Position numbers and translations under genes: made by a program. A stretch of 19,896 nucleotides of DNA from Endozoicomonadaceae bacterium (GTDB lineage: Bacteria > Pseudomonadota > Gammaproteobacteria > Pseudomonadales > Endozoicomonadaceae): NCBI GenBank assembly GCA_015163815.1, contig JAAOIJ010000023.1, positions 1 to 19,896 of the forward strand, written 5' to 3'. The notes beneath the pieces are model-generated. The model was not told where the DNA came from. It saw nothing but the letters and a program-made list of their open reading frames with translations, and made no database searches. Positions 15,640-19,896 of the stretch are shown in pieces; within the stretch, counting starts at the first letter, position 1; each line of letters opens with the position of its first letter.

Positions 15640-16974
15640 CTACATCCTACGTTTTGATTTTATATGACGTGACTTTTTACGATACTTGAATCTATTCACA
15701 GACGGTATAGGATTTTTTATTTGATAATTCGTCCACCATAATCCGGCTGAATCAAGAGATTCACCATTCTCTTCACGCAATAATAAAAAATCATAAGCAG
15801 CTCTAAATCGTGGATGCCCAGCTATCTGCATGATAGTATCATCTGATCTATGAATAAGCGCCACTTGTAAACTCCACACATCTCGCATAAAACAGGTATA
15901 TCGTTTTGGAATAGAAAATATTTGGCATTGTTTTCGAAGCACCATATCGACAGCTAAACACCAAGCTTCATCATCTGGTTTTGTATGCTTGAATACGTGA
16001 TATTGCTGCAGAACATGATACCAAAAAAAAGCCGATAAAATAAAAGCTGGCGTGACAGGTTTATTTTGTTTTACACGCAAATCAGTACTCTGCAAAACTA
16101 AAATAATTAAAGATTCCACTTTAGGGTTAGCTTCTGATAAACGTATTGTATCAGATAATAAATTGGGTAATAAATTGAAATACTTTAAATAAGACCACGA
16201 TTTTTCACCATAACCATACAGTAATAATTTCATCATTTCATCAAATAATCGAGTACCTGGAATTTGATGTAATAAAGGGGCTAACATTTTAATAGGTTCT
16301 TCAGTTTTTGCATCGAGTGAAAAATCTAATTTAGCGGCAAAGCGTGCTGCTCTTAACATGCGAACAGGATCTTCTCGATAACGCGTTGCAGGATCACCTA
16401 ATAATTTTAAGCAGCGATTTTTAATATCTTGTAAACCGGTTGAAAAATCAATAACTTGATGTGTCTGGTGGTCATAATATAAAGCATTGATTGTAAAATC
16501 ACGACGCAAAGCATCTTCTTCGATCGTCCCATAGACATTATCTCGAATCAGAAACCCTTGATCTCTTGTAGCTTTTTCAGATGTGATCTTATTTTTTTTA
16601 GGAGGACCTCTAAAAGTCGATACTTCGATAATATCTCTTCCAAAGACAACATGCACTAATCGAAACCGACGACCAATCATTCGAGCACATTTAAAGAGCG
16701 GTTTAATGGCTTCAGGTCGGGCATTCGTTGTGACATCAAAGTCTTTTGGGGTCATATCTAATAATAAATCTCGAATACAACCACCTACTAAATAGGCATT
16801 ATATTTTTTTTGAGTCAGTTTGCTTAATACTTCAAGTGCTTTTAAATGAATATGATGCGCTGAAAATGCTGCAGGAGATATCGTTGCATTCACAAGATGA
16901 ATTTTTGTCCTTTTAGTTAATTTATCAGACAAAGATTGCCAATATTCCATCCATTTTCGTTGTAAACGGCTCAT
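15640..16974 (-). CDS. pcnB: Poly(A) polymerase I
   Basis: PcnB adds 3' A-tails that promote RNA decay by the degradosome. It is a class II nucleotidyltransferase. The catalytic head has AYLVGGCIRDLLLD (60-73) and the metal site D78/D80 in PKDFDVTT, followed by GRRFRLVHVVFGRDIIEVSTFRG (101-123) and RRDFTINALYYD. The RNA-binding body includes EDPVRMLRAARFAAKL. The C-terminus is strongly basic (KYRKKSRHIKSKRRM), as in PcnB rather than CCA-adding enzymes, which also fits the folK neighbour. The start has no clear ribosome site; a second Met lies at residue 9. A promoter-like pair lies about 55-85 bp upstream. Confidence 0.94.
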   Translation of the reverse strand: MSRLQRKWMEYWQSLSDKLTKRTKIHLVNATISPAAFSAHHIHLKALEVLSKLTQKKYNAYLVGGCIRDLLLDMTPKDFDVTTNARPEAIKPLFKCARMIGRRFRLVHVVFGRDIIEVSTFRGPPKKNKITSEKATRDQGFLIRDNVYGTIEEDALRRDFTINALYYDHQTHQVIDFSTGLQDIKNRCLKLLGDPATRYREDPVRMLRAARFAAKLDFSLDAKTEEPIKMLAPLLHQIPGTRLFDEMMKLLLYGYGEKSWSYLKYFNLLPNLLSDTIRLSEANPKVESLIILVLQSTDLRVKQNKPVTPAFILSAFFWYHVLQQYHVFKHTKPDDEAWCLAVDMVLRKQCQIFSIPKRYTCFMRDVWSLQVALIHRSDDTIMQIAGHPRFRAAYDFLLLREENGESLDSAGLWWTNYQIKNPIPSVNRFKYRKKSRHIKSKRRM

Positions 16975-16992
16975 ATTTATACACTATAAGTG

Positions 16993-17020
16993 ATCAGAAT
17001 ATCGATGATCTCATTCTGAT
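16993..17020 (-). repeat. 8-bp hairpin in the pcnB leader
   Basis: ATCAGAAT (16993-17000) and ATTCTGAT (17013-17020) are exact complements with a 12-base loop containing ATCGAT. No T-run follows on the minus strand, so it is not a standard terminator of the upstream gene. It could shape the pcnB leader or bind a regulator. Confidence 0.4.
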
Positions 17021-17030
17021 AATGTTGAAA

Positions 17031-17059
17031 ATTATACCGGTTATTCAGGATGAACCCAA
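17031..17059 (-). promoter_or_regulatory. Likely promoter of the pcnB-folK-psd run
   Basis: On the minus strand TTGGGT (17054-17059), 17 bases, then a perfect TATAAT (17031-17036) lie upstream of pcnB. The -35 overlaps the end of the upstream gene. The start would be near 17024, giving a leader of about 50 nt that contains a perfect 8-bp hairpin. Confidence 0.5.
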
Positions 17060-17805
17060 AGAACCATTTCACCTGGGCATTCTTTACCGATGATTGCTTT
17101 CAATAGATCACTCATTTTCATTGGATTTGATTGATCAAAAGCAGAATTATTTTTGTTTTCAAATTCTTTATGAATAAACCATTCTGGAAAAGAGTATAGT
17201 TCTTTATCATGTCGAGCTAAAGGATAACGCATTAAACTTGGCATGGGTTTTGTTGTATTTTTCATCAAAATATGATATGCACTCATACATATTTTCACTA
17301 ATTCAACTTGCTTTTCTTTACGTGTTTCAAGATATCGCGATATTCTTTTTTCGCGATCCATGATGAGTCCTTTCGTGGCTTCTAATGTTCTGCTTTCGAC
17401 ACAGGCTGTTAATTCATCTTCTATATACTGTGGCATAATAGCATAATTCTTCATGTCTTTTTTTAAAATTTTATGTCGACATTTTTGCATTATTTTTTTT
17501 CTAATCTTTAAAATAGTTTTATCATAGCATGATAAACGAGGCTTTTTTAATATATTTTGCGCAGCAGATAATGCCGTAAATTCTAAGTTTGACTGATCAG
17601 AAAAGCATTGATTACCTACAAAGGCATCAGAAGATACAGCTGATGCTGGCAATTCGTATTGATTATACAAACTATGACGAGATAAAATACTGGGTTTACA
17701 GTCTGCCATAACAAAATTAGCATAACTATGGCTCAGTAATAATAAGACATAATAGCTCCATTTGAGCATAGCACGCCATGTTATGATTGCTTTTATTGTG
17801 TCCAT
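17041..17805 (-). CDS. Unknown exported cysteine-rich protein
   Basis: I do not recognise this protein. The preferred start (17805) follows GAGGGGGAACACT, a good ribosome site; the open frame also extends 15 codons further. The first 34 residues look like a signal peptide, with the hydrophobic core WSYYVLLLLSHSYA and possible cleavage after SYA or VMA. The mature part has seven cysteines spread along its length (DC, QC, SC, KC, AC, IC, EC), a basic helical middle (KILKKDMKNY; REKRISRYLETRKEKQ) and a closing CPGEMVLWVHPE. The cysteines suggest disulfides in the periplasm or outside the cell. The gene lies alone between pcnB and a possible gene remnant, with the porin beyond. Confidence 0.8.
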   Translation of the reverse strand: MDTIKAIITWRAMLKWSYYVLLLLSHSYANFVMADCKPSILSRHSLYNQYELPASAVSSDAFVGNQCFSDQSNLEFTALSAAQNILKKPRLSCYDKTILKIRKKIMQKCRHKILKKDMKNYAIMPQYIEDELTACVESRTLEATKGLIMDREKRISRYLETRKEKQVELVKICMSAYHILMKNTTKPMPSLMRYPLARHDKELYSFPEWFIHKEFENKNNSAFDQSNPMKMSDLLKAIIGKECPGEMVLWVHPE

Positions 17806-17874
17806 AGTGTTCCCCCTCATCCATTGATGGTTCCTTTCCCATTTTAACATAAAAAAATAATCAGTTTTTTAAAT

Positions 17875-18169
17875 TTACCTTGATGGAATATAATCAACAT
17901 GTTCAATAGGAATAAGCCAAGATTGTTCTCGTCATATTATCATGATAAAACATCAACATAGCATCATGAGGCATATCAGCTATATACTCATAAATTCAAT
18001 ATAATTGATTGTTGCGCTATGCTCATTCAATACAAGAAAAAAGACTTTTCAATCGGAGATACACATCAAAAATATCCTATTGATTACTGAATACTTAGGT
18101 TATTGTTCAATCAAACATCGTCTTACCTATAAGATTATTGATCAATGCCTGACTGATGCTTTCATTCAC
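17875..18169 (-). pseudogene. Possible decayed small gene
   Basis: The 333-bp gap between two minus-strand genes reads as broken protein on the minus strand. Starting at 18169: ESISQALINNLIGKTMFD, then several in-frame stops with DVYLRLKSLFSCIE, then in another frame EYIADMPHDAMLMFYHDNMT, and finally, one base off, REQSWLIPIEHVDYIPSR with a TAA at 17875-17877. The last two fragments look strongly protein-like. I do not recognise the family. The chance of random open stretches is real in AT-rich DNA. Confidence 0.35.
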
Positions 18170-18183
18170 TCAACAAGCATTCA

Positions 18184-19641
18184 TCATAAAATATCTATAT
18201 GATATTGCGCAAAACATCGAATATCTCGCACTTGATAGCTCACAGCCCCATAGGTATTATTTTCCCTTGGATTACTTTTATAATAAGCATAATCAACACC
18301 AAGAGATAAGCCTTTTAAAGCAGAGGTTTTAAAAGTATATCGCGCTAATACATCAAATTCTACTTCATTTTTTAATCCAACTTTTTCTTGTATATTAGCA
18401 CCATAAGTTCCTGTTGCTTCGATATCTAAACCTGCTAACACGCCTTTAAATTGACGACCTATACTCATTTGAAAAGTATTCTCTTGATCATAATTAAAAC
18501 TAGAGATATAACGCGAAGTCCAAAAAGTGCCGGCCCCACAATCATTCCCAATTAAGGCGTAATGATATTTATTTGAATTCATGCCAGTACCTGATGCAGA
18601 AGCACGTGTATAGGTATAAGATAAAGCAGAACGCCAATGACTATCGGTTATTTTAAAATTTACATTAATATTTTGAGCTTGATCATCAAACCAATGCCCA
18701 GTTGACCGTGTTAATGCAGATCCTTCAACAGAAGGCATGCACATCCAACAAAAATTAGTACTGGGACGACGACCCGAATCCCAACGAGAACCACCTTGAA
18801 AAGAAGCGCGATACTGCACATCTAATAGCCAATATTGTTCTTTTTTATCATCAGCACCCCAAGGACATTGATAGGTTAATTGGCCAAAAAATCCATATAA
18901 ATACTCCAGGCTATGCCCAAACGATGCTTTCATTGTTATATCAGCTGATTGCTTTTTGCGTAATAATCGTCGTTTAACTTGATGCGCTAACTCTGCGACA
19001 AACAAACCATTTATTTTGGTATTACTTCCATTCACAAAATCACTATATGTTGTTTGAGCTGGGAAACCAATTTTAGTCAAATAGTATACATGATATTGAG
19101 TAGCATCGTTAAGATAAGCATTCAAGCTAACCCCTTGGTAAGTAACAGGAGATAGCCGTCTATCGCAATCATTTGTAAAAGCTGTATTAGCTGAAATTAA
19201 TCCACCTTTTAAAATTGCAGTATGCTTCAAGAAATCACTTAAATCCCAGCGAATATTCAGCAAACTCAGTCGACTCGATAGCCTCTCATATTCACTCATT
19301 TGATTTTGAGTGTTTAATAATTGATTGCCACCAGCACCTTGCGGATTGGATCCTTTTAATTTCAAAGTACTATATAATGCTATATCAAAACCAAGATGAT
19401 CGATAACATACGGTGAATGGCATGAAAAAATGAATCCTTGCGCCCATTGATCCCAGTTAGGGTTTTTTATTTTAATCTCATCTGCATTTAAATACTGTTT
19501 AGAAACATACATGTTTTTTAGATCAAGGGAGATTTGTTTTTTATTTCGAAAAACGCCTGATTGATCATCAGGCTTCATATGACTCATACTATAGCTAAAA
19601 GAAGAGAATAATAAAAAAAACAGAATGATATAGATTGGCAT
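18184..19641 (-). CDS. OprD-family outer membrane porin, cysteine-rich
   Basis: The N-terminal pattern SLDLKNMYVSKQYL followed by WDQWAQGFIFSCHSPYV and LGFDIALYSTLKLKG matches OprD porins (usual LRNYYFNRD, EWAQGFI, GFGVDALGLLGLKLD), which let small substrates such as amino acids or peptides cross the outer membrane. The C-terminal strands LKGLSLGVDYAYYKSNP and the final barrel strand also fit. From the first ATG (19677) the frame has 497 residues; the ATG at 19641 is preferred because a TTGACA-based promoter overlaps the earlier one and a signal peptide then begins MPIYIILFFLLF. The mature part has seven cysteines, very unusual for a porin of this family. Last residue is Leu rather than the typical Phe. 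Confidence 0.8.
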   Translation of the reverse strand: MPIYIILFFLLFSSFSYSMSHMKPDDQSGVFRNKKQISLDLKNMYVSKQYLNADEIKIKNPNWDQWAQGFIFSCHSPYVIDHLGFDIALYSTLKLKGSNPQGAGGNQLLNTQNQMSEYERLSSRLSLLNIRWDLSDFLKHTAILKGGLISANTAFTNDCDRRLSPVTYQGVSLNAYLNDATQYHVYYLTKIGFPAQTTYSDFVNGSNTKINGLFVAELAHQVKRRLLRKKQSADITMKASFGHSLEYLYGFFGQLTYQCPWGADDKKEQYWLLDVQYRASFQGGSRWDSGRRPSTNFCWMCMPSVEGSALTRSTGHWFDDQAQNINVNFKITDSHWRSALSYTYTRASASGTGMNSNKYHYALIGNDCGAGTFWTSRYISSFNYDQENTFQMSIGRQFKGVLAGLDIEATGTYGANIQEKVGLKNEVEFDVLARYTFKTSALKGLSLGVDYAYYKSNPRENNTYGAVSYQVRDIRCFAQYHIDIL

Positions 19642-19670
19642 ACAACTCACCGTCACCAGGTTAATAAAAG

Positions 19671-19700
19671 ATAACATGAACCTATGGATAGACCTGTCAA
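19671..19700 (-). promoter_or_regulatory. Promoter of the OprD-like porin
   Basis: A perfect TTGACA on the minus strand (19695-19700), an 18-base spacer and TGTTAT (19671-19676) make a good promoter. The start would be near 19664, giving a leader of about 23 nt before the ATG at 19641. Confidence 0.5.
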
Positions 19701-19708
19701 TTTCAAAA

Positions 19709-19736
19709 ATATGATATTAATTAGAGATTATCATAT
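19709..19736. promoter_or_regulatory. 8-bp dyad just upstream of the porin promoter
   Basis: ATATGATA (19709-19716) and TATCATAT (19729-19736) are exact complements, separated by 12 bp, and start 9 bp upstream of the porin -35. The place suits an activator or repressor site. It is AT-rich, so chance is possible. Confidence 0.35.
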
Positions 19737-19767
19737 CAAAAAACAAATAAAAAAACTAGGGCGCGTC

Positions 19768-19796
19768 CTCAATCTGAAAATCATTTATAGATTGAG
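19768..19796. repeat. Inverted repeat CTCAATCT / AGATTGAG
   Basis: The arms at 19768-19775 and 19789-19796 are perfect with a 13-base loop. The right arm runs into GAGACCTTTGCAA, which resembles terminal repeats of some IS5-family elements. The block touches the 8-bp tandem repeat. It may mark an IS end or a terminator of a gene beyond the window. Confidence 0.3.
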
Positions 19797-19803
19797 ACCT
19801 TTG

Positions 19804-19896
19804 CAATAAGCAAATAAGCAAATAAGCAAATAAGCAAATAAGCAAATAAGCAAATAAGCAAATAAGCAAATAAGCAAATAAGCAAATAAGCAAATA
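19804..19896 (+). repeat. 8-bp tandem repeat CAAATAAG, runs off the window
   Basis: After one imperfect unit (CAATAAG) there are ten exact CAAATAAG units from 19811 plus six more bases at the window edge. The true copy number is therefore unknown. The unit is not a multiple of three, so copy changes would shift a reading frame if any gene spans it; none is visible here. Confidence 0.95.

Noticed and set aside
18005..18202. 65-codon plus-strand ORF
   Set aside because: It starts with TTG, has no ribosome site, overlaps the porin gene end, and the opposite strand looks more protein-like.
19804..19896. CRISPR array
   Set aside because: The units are 8 bp and directly adjacent with no spacers, so this is a simple tandem repeat.
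1..19896. tRNA, rRNA, known riboswitch or defence system
   Set aside because: No cloverleaf, rRNA segment, known riboswitch core or defence gene was seen on either strand in the intergenic regions.

Overview
The window is AT-rich DNA, roughly two-thirds A+T by eye, from a Gram-negative bacterium. The housekeeping genes (pepA-holC, rsmD, purN, purM, nusB, ribH, ribD, glyA, psd, folK, pcnB, bolA, queH, a DUF47 protein and an OprD-type porin) look gammaproteobacterial. The low G+C, many homopolymer runs, decayed genes and a damaged insertion sequence fit a host-associated lineage, perhaps Legionellales-like. The exact taxon cannot be fixed from this sequence.

Layout. Positions 1-2640 form a decaying accessory block: a possible gene tail, a frameshifted plus-strand gene for an exported protein (185-857), a broken minus-strand gene with its intrinsic terminator still intact (1026-1345, terminator 958-987), and an IS256-family transposase split by a one-base deletion, with a GAATTT microsatellite at its 3' end. 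At 2731-3984 lies an unrecognised 417-residue protein with a disordered, basic N-terminus and a helical C-terminus. Then come pepA-holC (minus), a 317-bp gap with a possible small RNA, a DUF47/PhoU-like gene (minus) divergent from bolA-queH (plus), and a long minus-strand run from 16974 down to 8168: pcnB-folK-psd-glyA-ribD-ribH-nusB, a small upstream ORF, then purM-purN-rsmD. The right end carries two exported cysteine-rich proteins, one unknown and one an OprD-type porin, separated by what looks like another gene remnant. The window ends in an 8-bp tandem repeat.

How the genes fit together. The central run joins one-carbon and folate metabolism (glyA, folK), purine synthesis (purM, purN, which uses formyl-folate), riboflavin synthesis (ribD, ribH; ribE and ribBA are absent here), phospholipid synthesis (psd) and RNA functions (pcnB, nusB, rsmD). 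Spacing is tight (0-2 bp for purM/purN/rsmD, pcnB/folK and pepA/holC; ATGA overlap for bolA/queH), so translational coupling is likely.

I found no defence island, CRISPR array or clearly new multi-gene system. The observations most worth following are the cysteine-rich porin and its cysteine-rich neighbour, the TAATG-coupled small ORF before purM, the dyad between the DUF47 and bolA promoters, the candidate small RNA near 6045-6139, the two microsatellites, and the unknown 417-residue protein.
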